From NCBI GenBank assembly GCA_014871385.1, contig CM026424.1:18695357-18759356 (forward strand): a stretch of 64,000 nt of DNA, read 5' to 3'. The position numbers and the translations under genes were made by a program. The DNA is from Ceratodon purpureus. Taxonomy: Eukaryota; Streptophyta; Bryopsida; Pseudoditrichales; Ditrichaceae. This document shows positions 34,801 to 48,146 of this stretch, piece after piece (position 1 is the stretch's first letter; every line of letters begins with the position of its first letter). The notes beneath the pieces were generated by a model. That model searched no databases. It was not told the DNA's origin and saw only the letters and a program-made list of their open reading frames with translations.

Positions 34801-37800
34801 TGAAAAAAAAAAAAAAAAAATTGAAAGAAAAAGGAGAACTACTAGTACCATGTTCACAATTTCTATCCATTAATTGTTACAAATGAGGTGATAGTACATT
34901 ATTCAATCATAGCTGGATAGTCCTTGGAGTTGATTACATGATCTAGCTAAGCTTTTTATTATTGGAGAAACTTAGTCTAAATCTGTATCAAAAGTTGCTA
35001 AGCTTAGTGTGTTCCTGGAGCATGTCCTGTGCAGGAAGGTGGATTATTACTTGCAGAATGTATTTCACTAATCAGATGGCTTAACCCCCATAGGATGTTT
35101 GGTTTTGAGGCGTGGAACTGTACATGGTGTATTTTTTGGCATAGTTTGCATACATCAGTGAATTTCAGCAGTTGGGTAACTGAATTTTGAAGTGATTTTT
35201 TTTCAAGACATAGAAGGTGAAGTCTGGAATAGAAATATCAAATTTAATTGTGAATCTAATATGTTGATAATTTTAGAGAAAATCCCAAGTAAGAGGGGGT
35301 GTCATATGCTGTGAAAATAGTATATGTAGAGGAAGAGAAGTATTAGACGGATGGGTCAGACTACTGTTCTAGGTCTGACCCCTACATTGACAGTCAAGGT
35401 TACTGTATATAGCTAGTTTTTGGGGGCAGTTGGTGACCGGTAGGTTCGGTCAGTGCCAATGTGGAGGGTGAGTGGGAAAATGGAGACCCAATGGAGGGTA
35501 GCCACGGTGTAGGGGGTGTTAGGTGTGGAATGTCTTGGGACAGTGGCTCCCAACTGCTTGAAAGCCACTAACTGCGGCATAGAACCCATGGGACACTCAG
35601 ATCCACCAAAACTAAGAGTGCTGAGGAGCGGAATACAAGTAAAGGGAGGGTAAAACAAAGGCTATTGCTCGCATGGCTCAAGCGGGAGCCAATGTTCGTG
35701 GAATCCGACGTTGCGAATAAAAATATGCTCTTGATGCTGGGCCTTCATTATATTGTGTCAAATTATGTCACCATCAATGGATCTGCAAAGAAAAAAACGG
35801 ATAAAATGAATTAGAACTCTAGCATATGCTCAGTACGCTGTACAATCAAACCATTGACGGACTCTTGGCCCAACACCTTTCTAAGATACGTTAGATAATG
35901 CAGAAAGACAATCACCTGTTACAGTGAATAAAAATTTCAAACACTCATTATTGCAGACAGTTGAAAGATCTTGGAAAGAGAGGGGAAACGCTTCAAACGC
36001 ACGAACAATTCGCTCAATGAACACCCTACCTATATGAAACCAAAAAGACCTTACTAACCCTTGCACAGATCTTCTAAAAAACAATAAGTGATGGAAGTTG
36101 AAAATCAATCCTCACAAAATCATCAAACTCGTGTTAACCTTGCAGTAAAGCACTCAAGACTGAGAAACCCACGACTAAAGAGAGGATTCTGAATCGGCGT
36201 CACAGCATCCCGCAATAAAAGGTATACCACTATGCAAAGGCGTTATTTTCCAGAAACGATATTTCCCAAAAACGCCATTTCCATAAGAACATCACACCCA
36301 CCCAGACTTCTGTAAGCATAGCCACTCTCACATACTCCGCTCGATGCACAATCTACATTGAACGCTTCCAGAAAGAAAAAAAGCCAGGACCTACAAATCA
36401 ATCCACTAAATCCTCATCACAAGAACAAGATCCCACCTGAAGACGTCACGGTGGTGCAACCCCCAAAAGCCACCCAAAGAGCCAACTTCAGTTCTCCGCC
36501 GCCACCAGAAACTCCCAACTCCAACCCGCCTAGCTCCACCTCCCAAACGCCAGATCTCACGTCCACAAAAACCCCCACCTTGGACCTCCCCTCAACACAA
36601 CAAACCTCAACAGCAAACCCCGCCCAAAAACACAAACACACTCTCGCTAGAAACCGAAAGCAAAACTACACAAACAATGCAGCTGCAAATCTCGTTGTCC
36701 TCTTGATCTCCTCATCCCAAAACACCTCCAAGCCTTGAAGAAAGAGAGTCCGCAGCAATGGGCAACGGAGGATGGTAAGGACGACAGTGGGTTTACGGGA
36801 GCTGCATTCTCACCTGCACACCCGGTCACCACATCCTCGCTGGCATAATGGTGTCAGGTACCGAGGCTATTGTACACTGCGCTGTCCAAGTCTTTCTCCA
36901 CTGTATTGTACGCAGAATACACTGTTCCGGGGTCTCCACAGGACGGACTTTAATTATTTTAAAATTTAAAAAAATATGTTCACCAAGTACAAACCCTGGC
37001 CTACATTTTCTTTTCCACGTATTTTGGCAAATACAATAAGCACCATGGCGAAATCAGCTGAATACGCTAAGCGTAGACCATAATCTGGTTGCAACATCCT
37101 ATGGGGGTTAACTTACACCTGTCTGTCTTTGCTAAGTGTGGAGAAGGGTTTACAAAGTCAGAGCAAAAGACATTCTTGTCTGGGGAACAGTTTGGTTTCT
37201 GGCCTGCCTTTGGATACTTTTTTATACAACCAGTCACCAGATATCTCTCTTAAAATACCACAAACAAATAGGTTTTAGTCATCTGCTTGCATTTTTGAAA
37301 ATTAACCAGCCATTTGAGAAAATGACCAGATCTAGACTTACAACTAATTGGTGATGATTGCTTGATGATTCCCCATTCCAAACATTGTTATTTCAGATGC
37401 CACTTTGATGATAAAAGAGAACACATGAGTCAGTATTTATTTATTCGTTTAAATAAACAGCTAATGAATTTTAATTTGTCTTTTGCATGTTTCATTTAGC
37501 AAGCATAGTGTAGATTTGACTACTTTTGACATTATAGTTATTTGTAAAGTCCCTCAAAACCTGAGTTTTTGACCAGTAATTTGGAAAGGACCGGATTGAC
37601 ATGATCTCACTATAAACCCAGAATAGAATACTGGATAGATTAAAATTTTTATTCATAAAAATTTGGAGGGAGGAGAAGAATTGGGTAGATGGGTGGGACC
37701 GTGAGGAGGAGGAGGAATGATACTAGCTCTGGTCCATGAAAAAAGGAGGACAAAAGACTGGATGCCTTTACAAATAACTCAATTGTCTCTCAAAGTTAAT

Positions 37801-38966
37801 TGGTGCCTATAAAAACTAATGTTCTTGGAAACCGTGCTAAAAAAAAAAAGCTCGGCCACTCTCTTTCGCAAGCTCAAGATTCCAATAACACACTTCTAGA
37901 GAGTTCTTCGAAGAGTGGAAAAGGCCATCTATTACACCAGCCCATTACACCAAAAAATGGGCTTGGTGTAATCTCAAAATTAGAGAACCGTTCTGATTGG
38001 TCGAGGCGCCACTTCGGTGTACACGGCTTCCTTCTCTGTTTTGCGTGGCCTATACTTGGTTCGGTACTGTTCATGGATAATCACTGACCAATTAGGCGTC
38101 CTTTATTTTTGAGTATGTCAGTCCTGGAATCGATTCACCCCAACGAAACGTGAGATGGGAATTGGTAAATGCGTGGGGGGTAGGGTCAGTAAATGTCCAT
38201 CGACGTAAAAGTAGAGGAGATGATATTGTGTGGATGTCGATTCGGGTTCATCTACATTCCGTCACGCAGTGAATCGGCGTGGTAACTACGATGGTGAGAA
38301 CCATGCATAGTCGGGTACCAATAGTGACAGAACGGGTATTTGAGCAAGCGATGTACAGAGCCTACTTATCGTGGATGTACGAACATAGAATTCTGTTGGG
38401 AATTCATGGTTTAGGGTTCTATGGTGGCAGTTGGAAAATAACGGTAGTATACTGTGTGATCCTATACAGATTCCATGGTTTTAGAATTGCATGTCAAACG
38501 TTTCTATCAGTATCTGAATTCATAGAGCAAAGAGGTGCATTCAGAAAGCTACTAATTGTGCTCCACCAAGGCAGTGGGAGTCTACAGATTTAGAGCAACT
38601 GTTTAATTGCACATACGTCAAAAACGAGTCCAGTCCTTTGCATACATCAACTGATTACGATAAGAAGTACCGCTCTCAAAGAGTCTATCAGAGTTTAGTG
38701 GGATCACAGCAATGCATTCACGTTAGACGTAGTGCATGTTCAAGCTAGGTTACTGTCGCGTTTTGCTATGCCCTGAAAATTTTGCTAAGTAAAGAGAGAA
38801 ACTGTTAGCCGTCGAGAACCTACACACGAGTCCGCTATTTACAAAATGAGCTAAGTTTCCATAACTGTTTGGAAAGAGACTCAGCGGGATTAACTACACT
38901 GTACAAAGACCAAACCGATGTCATGTTCCTCCGATGCTAGTCGAAGAAGTGGAATGTCATAGCTTG
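31861..38966. other. Seven kilobases without a recognisable gene
   Basis: This stretch begins with the 3' flank of the L1-domain gene. Frames of 60 to 126 codons occur, but none shows a domain or plausible exon chain. A poly-A run (about 18 A) lies at 34802. A perfect 9-bp hairpin, GGGTCAGAC with its complement, lies at 35353-35381. A GC-rich patch at 36360-36850 gives a proline/threonine-rich plus-strand frame (36358-36738) and glycine-rich minus-strand frames, and may be the leader of an unrecognised gene. A 104-codon plus-strand frame at 38279-38593 starts MVTTMVRTMHSRVPIVTERV and has no motif I know. Confidence 0.4.
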
Positions 38967-40904
38967 TCATCCTTTCAACTGCTCCAGCAGATTCGTGAGA
39001 GCTTGGAGATGAGCGAGGTCGGCATCAAGTGAGGTACATGTTTTCGAGTATTCAGTCTCGGCGGTTATCAATTCAGCGTGGACTCTCGCTAGAAAGGCAG
39101 AGTGTCGCTCTGATTTAAAGCGCCACTCCGTCAATTGGTTACGGGCTGTCTTCACGTTCTCATACCAACGATTCATGAAGGCCTCGCAGTTACGAATCAT
39201 GTTCTCCACGCTTCGCTTCCCGTCCAAACCTGAGCGGATTTCGCCATCGCCCATTGCTGCACCAGCAACACGTCGAGAGCTCTCGTAATCTGCCACCGCG
39301 CGCTGGTAAGCTCCTTCCTTCTCTGCGATTTTTTTGGCAATATGTTTCGCTCTCTCCTTCTCCTCGCGAACACGGGCTTTCCCTTTAGACACCGTGGAGT
39401 ACGCAAGATGGCGAGTCTCTTGGAGCTTCCTCTGTTCTGCCTCCACCAACGGGATGATGTCTGGTCGGAGAACACAAAGACTTGGAAATAGAACGCGCAC
39501 AGGAAATTCCGCGTGAATGGCGTTCGCATTGCTTGGAATTGGAACTCCGGGAGTAGAGGAACCGCCAATCTCCAGGTTTACTTTCGATTCACTCCCTGTC
39601 GCGTACTTGAAATGTGGTGGTCGAGCTGCGGCGCTGCGTGGAGGGGCCGCTTCGGGCGTGGCTTCGACCTCCACCACGTTCGATCTCGCTGGGTTCACAG
39701 TTCGAAAATTCAAAGCTTCATCGGGATTTATCGGATCAGGGCGAGGATGTGGAGTTGTCAAGCCACTCTGCAAAACATGGGTCCGGACTCCGACAGGGGT
39801 TAGGGCTGGAATGTACATCACGGGTTCTAATAAACACCAATGGACATCAAGTAGTGAAAAAATGTGGGGATAATTGACATGTAATCAATGCAGGGTTTAG
39901 ACTGCATCAGAACACAAAATCCACGAGATCAGGAGAGGAAGGACGAAGTTTACCTGATCGTCAAGAGATAATTCTGGTGATATCTTGAACAGCGGAGGGA
40001 GCGGGTTGTCCAATTCGACATAGTCTTCCAATGTCCGGGGGATATGAGTGCGCGATTGGTGGGGGTGGGTGACCTTGAAGGCAAATTCCGCCCAGTTCAC
40101 TTCATCCCCCATTGCCTCTGCCACTAACCCCCTGGCAAAGTGAAAAGGTAACACGTGGTTAATCGGCCATGGAGTCTGATAAACTCGGACAAATAACTCT
40201 CTCGAATACTCCTCGTACTCGGTGGACCGGTGGTTGTCGAAGACGTAGCCAGAGTTGTATTTGGGCCCAAAAAATTGAGCCAACTGCAGGCGTGTAGGCA
40301 TGTACTCCGTGGGAGTGACAGAAGGAACGACGCCCGTGTTGTTCAGACGCATGAACATCACAAACCAAGCAATCGAAGAATTCTCCGGACGTGCCATTGA
40401 AAGTGACGAGGTCTTCGGTACAGCTAGGAGCGAGATATGGCCACTGCTATGCCGCCAGCAACACAAGACATCTGCCTCCAACAATGAAACTTGATATAAG
40501 AACTCTAATGCACAATGCAGGCTATGTAACAGACGCAAACTCTCGGAGAGAAGACCTGCAACTCTGATAACATCTAAAGTATGTGCACACCGGCTATCAG
40601 CAACTGCGCTTGGAGAATACACTCGACAGCAAATACAGGGTTCCAAAAATCAACTTACATAGAACGGTGGGCGAGGATACAATGATCGGCGTGGGAAGCA
40701 AATGAACTGGCCAGACCTTTAAGTACCGAGGAGTGAACCCTGATCACAAGGCAAATTGGGGAAGATGGATTTGACAGCCTCCACTTTCTGAGCACCATCC
40801 ATGATGATCAGGGAAATGGAAGTGATGTGTGAGTCTGGGGATTGTACACTTCCACCAGCATGGGCGCCCACGATGATGTCTATACGTCGACTTCCAATTG
40901 TATC
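38967..40904 (-). CDS. Uncharacterised three-exon gene, probable accessory gene of the CACTA element
   Basis: Three exons are consistent in phase: 40904 to about 40739 (or 40727), 40423-39954 and 39767-38967. The first reads GRR-type sequence IDIIVGAHAGG...SLIIMDGAQKVEAVKS; the in-frame ATG at 40802 could be the start, but the frame continues upstream to an acceptor at 40905, so a 5' exon may be missing. Exon 2 encodes a globular part (WFVMFMRLNNTGVVPSVTP, FFGPKYNSGYVFDNHRS, WPINHVLPFHFARGLVAEA). Exon 3 starts SGLTTPHPRPDP, is proline/alanine-rich, then has about 160 residues rich in K, E, R and A with the look of a coiled coil, ending LTNLLEQLKG. I do not recognise a family. Location and strand suggest the second gene of the CACTA element, comparable in position to TNPA-type accessory proteins, but this is inference. 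Confidence 0.6.
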
Positions 40905-41503
40905 CTGTCAAGTCCGAGGCAACCTGCAATTATGAGTCACTGGATTTGATACTGAAGTAGTAATGCGGATGTGTTGGAAATCACTGAGCGATATCAGATG
41001 ATGAGACAAGTATTAACCATAAAACAAAATCTGAATCCTGTGCATTAATGGAGAAACTCACAAATAGTCTGGGATGAATTAGACTGGAGTGATTAAATGA
41101 CTAATCAGGGGAGAGGTTTGAGCAATGACAATGAACGGTATTGCACTATTACATGAATAACAAGTGGGAAAAATTGGACATATGACTAATTCGTACAGAC
41201 GGTGCAATTAATGACTGTAGACAGCTGCTTTAGTGAATGGACGATTTGACAGTTGAGAGAAACGTAAGTACAGTGGGTTCGTGAAAATGTAACACCAAGA
41301 TTAGTTTGAAGAATCACGATGACATATCAGCCCGCAATTGAGTCTCAATGCAGGATATGCAATTAAATTTGCATAAGTGAAATTAGAACTTCATGAGTGA
41401 CTATCCAAACTCACTAACAACAATCAGCAACAAACGAGTACCCTGATCAGCTAAGAGGTGTTACTAACAAACTGAGCGAAAAACACTAACAAGGTTCATA
41501 ATC

Positions 41504-42240
41504 GGGGGGAAGCACAATAAAGTGGACCACCAAGTGCAATATGTGATCACTAGGAAGTGAATACGAAGTGTGCTGTTTTTTATAGCTCAAAGCTGATTTT
41601 GAGCATTTTGGTGTAGTTTTTGAGCATTTTAGTCACTTTTTAAGGTGTCATAAGGTATCCTACACACATCTCCATGAAAAAAACATCTTCAATTGAAACT
41701 TAATTTGACCCCTAGTTCTAAATCATGAAAATGAACTTTTCCAAAGTCTTGATTTCTTCATTTGGGGCCCTCTATTGTCTTTAGAGGATGTTTTTTCCAA
41801 TTTTAAAAACAATGTTCGGTGAAAAAAACCTCACAAAAAGTTTCACCGAAAACAGTGTTTTAAAAGCGTCCCGGGGATACTTTTTGCCAGTCTAGGATTG
41901 CAAACACGGCCACCTGGATCATTTCTACAAGCGTAATGTACAAACAAAGGGCCCCACAAAGTCAAAAGTGATTTCTGTCAAAACTACAATGTAATACGGT
42001 CACTTTTCCAAATGACTGCATTCACTTTGTTCAACTTTGTGGTGTTCATAGAGGTGTCTCAACTCAACAACTACGAACGCAAATTTCGGAAGTTGTAGTA
42101 CATCAAGTCTACTTTCCGTATCACAAACTTAATTTCCCATCAAGAAGTTTTAGATGCCACTTTCTAGCGTGTTTACACAACAAGCTGAAATTGGCAATGA
42201 GCTAAGCACTTTTGTGGTCCACTTTATTGTGCTTCCCCCC
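41504..42240. mobile_element. TIR element, 737 bp, with GGGGGG ends and 4-bp target duplication
   Basis: The left end GGGGGGAAGCACAATAAAGT, then GGACCACCAAGTGC (41504-41537), and the complementary right end (to 42240) form inverted repeats of about 35 bp with only a few mismatches. AATC flanks both sides (41500-41503 and 42241-42244). The interior is AT-rich with no transposase frame. The superfamily is unclear: a 4-bp duplication with G-run ends does not fit CACTA, hAT or Mutator. It lies between the accessory gene and the CACTA transposase, so it is probably nested in that element. Confidence 0.75.
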
Positions 42241-43226
42241 AATCGCAGATCAAAGGACATTTCCGTCTTGTTCAGTTGTGGGTTCAGAAAGTTTACTATA
42301 CCCTGACGTCTCACATCAGTCGAAAAGAATATAGTAAAACACCCCAGATTCAGATGAGAGACCCAGTCCTGCACAGTCGAAATTCTCTTCGGTTAGTGAA
42401 TTCAAATTTGATTAGTTAGAGGCCGATACTTACTAACTGGTCCAACGTCAGAGCGCAGTATTTTACGGATACTAGACTCTGGCAAGGTCTGAGTCACTAG
42501 AGGAATACAGGGCCACACTATCTCCATCGTGTATAACTGATGGAGCTCATAAGGGATCGAAGGAGGGTTTTTGAGTCAGTTACAACGACCACTGCGTAAT
42601 CATAATGCAGATAGCGCCGAATTCAAGACTGAATTTGACGGATGAGCACATGATCACAAGTGTGTGATTCAAGATTAACTGGCATTAGGCAGAAGAAGAT
42701 TAGCCACTAACCATACTCAGTTAACTGAGGCATGTTTTGCAGAGAAGTCGGCTTCCATGAGTTCGATTAGTCGACCTTCTTAACAAGCACTTGCAGGGTT
42801 GGGAGTCGTAAGCTGCTCAGACATATAATGTTTGAGTAATATAAGGGCTTCCTGATACGAGGCATAACATTCTATAGTAATAACGGTACAAACCAGGGTG
42901 AGACAATGATGAGCACTCGGGAATGCCGTACAATAAAACATGAACAAAAATCTCAGAAAATATTCAAAGACTATGTCATGCAAGCATACTCCTAGTAATG
43001 TCATAGGTGAGGCATCCTCAAATGACGTCTCTCTTCACAACCTGAATGCAGCATGGTATCCCGGAATTAACCTTGATGATAAGGAATGACCGATAACAAT
43101 CAGTGACTGAAAGGTTTGAGATTACTGTAAGTGGGGGAAATCACGGAATATAGAGATTAAATGTAGAAATTGGATTGCTACTCTCGGGCCATATATTCAG
43201 CCAAAAGTCAATATCAATTACCAGCA
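42241..43226. other. Non-coding DNA downstream of the CACTA transposase
   Basis: Minus-strand frames of about 74 codons (42150-42374, 42780-43004) carry no motif. The interval may contain 3' untranslated sequence of the transposase or a 5' exon of the accessory gene. I could not identify either. Confidence 0.35.
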
Positions 43227-46200
43227 TTATTCGACGTATTGAATGTCCATTGCGTCTTCAAATTGGGTATCGTCGAGGTGACGCTCATCGTCTGCCTCTT
43301 CTTCGTGAAGAACATAAGCCTGGAATTGTTCGGCTGCTACTAATTCAGGTACTTCCTCTGTTTGACTGGGTGCTTGCGAGCTGGTTGCTCGTGATTGCGA
43401 ACGGGTGCTCAGCGTAGGCCGGGTTGATCCTGCAGCACCAAAAACATAGTGCTCTTGATCACCCTGGATCCTCTTGCTTCGGGCGTCATGACGCAACACT
43501 ACCCTCCATGCGGGATCCAGCGAGTCTTCTAGAAAAAAAACTTGTGAAACCGTTGCAGGATATACAAATGGATTGTCTTTGTCACGGATTTCTCTTGAGG
43601 AGTAGTGCACGGTCCAGAAGCCATATGAATCCTTTTTAATCACACGCCGTCCTTGATCGACGGACCTTATCCACGAACCTTCCATCACTACGCAGTTGAG
43701 GTCAAGGTACTGGACCAATAAAATGCTCTTTAAGATCCCCACATCGATCTCTGTGCAGGATTGTGAAGGAGGGATTGTTGCTATCCCACAATCAAACGCA
43801 ACAGTAGTGGGAACTATTTCGCTGTTACAAGTGTAATGGCAGCCGTATGCCCACATGGAATTAAAACTCCAAGCATTAGGTGAAGGTGGGCAATGGAGGG
43901 AGTCCAGTTCACTTGAAACGGGAAATCCTTCTTCTTTGAGGTCACGTACGTGGTCATTGAGCCATTTCGCAAAACATGGGAAGGGAGTTGATAAATCAGG
44001 GGGATAGAGGACTGGAACTCCCGCAACTCTGTTCAAACTTCTGGCAAATTCGACCCTCCTTTGCTTGAAGTCGGCTTTTTGAATAGTCCATTCCCTGCAT
44101 ATGGTCAATCAAAGACGAGATCATTAATTTGATGTACACTCAATGTCATCAGCATAATTCGAAACCTTAATTGCGAAATATCGGAATTCCCCCAGGTAAT
44201 TGGCATGACACAGTTCACGAAAGTCAAATAAACGAAGTCAGCTCAAGCAATTGGATAACAATAGCTACATTAACTGTTACTTATCATCAACATATCAGTG
44301 GGGGTGACTGAGCAACTAGCTATCTTTGCTAGTGAAACAGGAAAAAAATAAAAAAATTGACATGTGCCTCTAAAATAACCGCAATGGCCTCTGTACATGT
44401 TATCTCCCACGACTGTGTGATTTAAGAGTCCATGTAATCCCAACGAGCTCTATAAGTGCACTACCAATGATATCAGAATTTAGTTCCGCAGACGGGAAAC
44501 AAAAAAAGTTAAGTCGCTACTGACGGAGGATTATTCACAGTCCTGAATACTGGAATTGGATTTAAGGGACCCTGATCTCGCAAACAGTTAGTGTACCTGT
44601 GAAATCGGAGCTCAAACGACACGCTAAGGTTAGTCTAAGCAGACTACACATAGAGAACAAATTATAATATACATTGTGGAAGACCAACAGCAGGTTACTT
44701 GACGGGTCTAAGGTTAGGGAAATTACCCCAAGAGCTCCTCTGTGTGTACCGAGTGCTTAAGTACATAGTCATGAATGAAGTCGATTTCCTTCTCTGTCAG
44801 TCGCTTCAGTTTAGGCTTCCCCAGAAGGCACTCTCCGGAATCCTTTAACTCTTCTTCGGGGTCCCAGACTCTGCTTCGACTATGTTCATACAACTCAAAA
44901 TATTCCGTACAGAATCCCAAACTCTCATCAATCATATATCCGGTTGCCATTCCAGCTTCAGGTTTGGACTTATCACGGACATATTTTGTAAGGACACCAA
45001 GATACCGTTCAATAGAGTAGCACCATCTTGCGTGAACGGGTCCACACATCTCTAATTCGTCTACCAAGTGTATTACAAGATGTGTCATAATGTCAAAAAA
45101 TCCTGGAGGGAAATTAATCTCAATAAGGCACAAAACTTCAGCAGCAAGGGTTCTGAGGGCCTCAATCTCAGAAGTTCGAATTACTTTAGCACAAATCCTT
45201 TGAAAAAGATTTCCTAACCTTATTATTGTCTCACGAACACTCCGGGTGAGGAAATTCCGAATGGCTGCTGGCAGAATTTGCTGAAGTAGGACATGGTGAT
45301 CATGGCTCTTGAGTCCGTTCAGACGGCGTTCTCCAATGTGTTTTGTCAGTGTACTACTAAACCCAGAAGGAACCTTGGTTGAAGACACCAGCTGAAGGAA
45401 CCCTCGTTTTTCCCTTTCACTGAACACATACGGTGCCTTCGGCTTCACATAGTTTCCTCCACGAGTTTGCACCAGATGGAGATCGTGCATCACCCCAGCC
45501 CTCTCCATATCCCTGCGAGTTTCCAACGTATCCTTGTCGCCGAATAAATGCTTAAGTATGTTGTCACTGACGTTTCGCTCTATGTGCATTACATCTAATG
45601 TGTTTCTAATAGGGAGTTCCTGCATTCACCATGTAACAAATCCGGCTGTTATAGACCAATTAACCACACCGTGGAACTTTTGCAAACTTTCACGGCACAA
45701 TGTCCGATCGGAATTTTCCGGGCAGGATGGCGACAATGCATCACATTACAAACATAAGCGCCGACCGGTTCGTGAACCTCGTCTCACCTAAGGTCACACA
45801 ACTGTGCTATGGAAGATGTAGACTTGACAACCTAAAGTATTTCAGTCATTTACATGTGAAAAAGTTTGACTGTAAAATTCGGTTTGCAGAAAGAATTGAT
45901 CATGGGATATTTGCTCGAGTAACCAGAAGCACGCATGGTACAGGCCCCTATTGACTATGTAAGTGGCCTTCAATTAGCGTTTAAACTATGGCCGGTCACA
46001 TTTATAGAGCAGGGAACATGTTCGAAAGAGGATGGTATTCGCAGACACTGAATGTAAGACAAGAACGACATGAATCCAATAACATTGAGCAACGAATATG
46101 AATTCTATGCGGACACAAATTGAAGTCGACTCCACTCGCTGGGACGAAATAGGAACAGAACAGAACAGATGGTCATTGCAAGTATTGACAAAAACGCACC

Positions 46201-48146
46201 TTCCAGTAAGGCAATGAAAAGAGCGCCGAGATTCTCTTAATGCCGAATAGGCGTGCGGGATCTGATGACGCTGGAGTCGCCCCCAGTGAAATCCAGCTTT
46301 GTCGGAGTTCGCCCCACCTTAGCACATCCGCAGCTGTGGACTTCACAGGTGGGGGTCTCCTCTCGGCAATTCCACCAAATTCTTGCCTAGGTAGTCTCCA
46401 GTGATGATCACATGGGAGAAAACGCCTATGTTGATTATCATACACGTTTTTATGAAGAGATAAGGAACGACGTGAGATAGTGTTCTCACCAGAGATGGGG
46501 CAGCCATGGTATCCCTTGGTAACACATCCCGCAACAATACCATAAGCCGGAAAATCGTGCATAGTCCATAAGAGGATTGCCTTCATGGTGAACCTTGAAC
46601 TCCCTTGATACATTGAAGCATCATCAGTAGGAACTCCTTGATGCCACAAAATCTGCAACTCTTCTAACAGTGGCTGCAAATAAACATCAAAGTTTTCCCC
46701 CGTGACCGATTTCTTCCCTGGAATTATGAGACTTAACATTATGAAATGTTTTTTAGTAGTCATCCAGGGTGGAAGATTATAGTTCAAGATCAACACTGGC
46801 CACGTACTCCATGTTGACCTGTTGATAGAGAAAGGATTCACTCCATCCGTCGCTAACCCCAACCTCAAATTTCGATCCTCTGATGCAAATTCAGCGTTCC
46901 ATCTCCAATTGACAAATTTCCACTGATGGGAATCTACAGCTCCCCTCATGACTCCATCTTCACTTCTATGACGAGCATGCCAAGTCATGTACGATGCTTG
47001 AACCGGTGTACTATACATCCTTTGCAACCGCGGAATTAACGGGAAATGCCTCAAAACCTTCAATGGCACCTTTGATTTCCCAACCTGTTTGTATCTAGGA
47101 GCCTCACACCGTGGACAATGTGTCATGTTCTTGTACTCCTCACCTCGGAAAAGAATGCATGTCGATGGTCCCGAGCAGCAGTGAATTGTTTCATAGGCTA
47201 GTCCCAATTGTTTTAAGACCTTGGAAGCATGGTACTCATTCGGTGGTAATGAATTTACAGAAGGCAACATGCTTTTGCTTAAAATTGAGAATACCTCATT
47301 CACAAGCTGATTTGATGCTCCATGCGTACGCAGACAGTTGAGGAGAATCAGTGTGCCTCCTAATTGCGTCAAACTCGACCCTGCGAACAAGGGCGTCTTC
47401 GCACTCTCTTCCAGCATCTGCTGCCGTGATGGAGGTAAATTTTCCATCGCTGCGAGATCATCATCTGTCAAATCATCATCGACCGAATATGGTTCTTCAG
47501 GCGGTTCGGGATCTATGGCGCCCTGTTCCATCTCCATAGCCTCATCAGCGGTCTGATCGCCTACCGCTTCAGCTGCGTTGCCATCATCAGCTGTCCCATC
47601 GTCATCCATGTCGCGAACGTTACCCAGCTGGGCAACCAGTCCATCATACATGTGCAATGTGTGATGGACCAATCCTGACATATCCATACCCGAATCAAGA
47701 GTGCCCTGCCGGTTTCGCTCCAGTACTCTATCCCGGGCTCCGAATTCTAATGAGATGTCGTGGTCCCATTCGATATCTGAATCATCTTCCTCAAAACCCT
47801 AATAACAATGCAGTCACTACGTAATCAGGTGCTGCCCATTCGATACGCATCCTTGTCACCAATAATTAAATTTCCATAATGAGGACGCAGCATTGAAAGT
47901 AGGAGATTATCACATTACCTGGGTTGAACCCCGATGACAAGGATGTCGCCCGTAGGTCCCGAGATGCTGGCGCACTATCGCCCTATATTGCAACGATCTG
48001 TTCTCTCCAAGGCAAACATTACACGGACACACCCGCCTCGCAGCGCTTGTTCTGTCCGCCAATAACTCCTCCCTGAACAAAAGTTTCCTATTGCGTGCTT
48101 CCTGTCTCCTTCTATCCTGCAGTGGTAACCTTCCCTCTTCCTCCAT
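43227..48146 (-). CDS. CACTA (En/Spm) transposase, TNP2 type
   Basis: Four exons with consistent phases and GT-AG introns (48146-47919, 47798-46200, 45619-44727, 44094-43227) give 1,195 codons with no internal stop. Order of parts: an N-terminal zinc-binding motif CPCNVC with H61; an acidic linker; the TNP2/transposase_21 core (LGLATDGVNPFS, YLQPLLEELQILWHQGV, MHDFPAYGIVAGCVTKG, LPYWK|ELPIRNTLDVMHIERN across an intron); DUF4218 (THLVIHLVDELEMCGPVHAR, SIERYLGVLTKYVRDKSKPE); DUF4216 (KKDSYGFWTVHY, VFFLEDSLDPAWRVV); and an acidic tail. In this family the protein cuts at CACTA-bearing terminal repeats. The intact frame suggests recent or present activity. I could not locate the CACTA/TAGTG ends, so the element borders remain open. 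The accessory gene and a nested TIR element lie downstream on the same strand. Confidence 0.93.

Noticed and set aside
36358-36832. Proline-rich plus-strand and glycine-rich minus-strand frames as a gene
   Set aside because: Both strands are open because of composition; no domain, exon chain or start context supports either.
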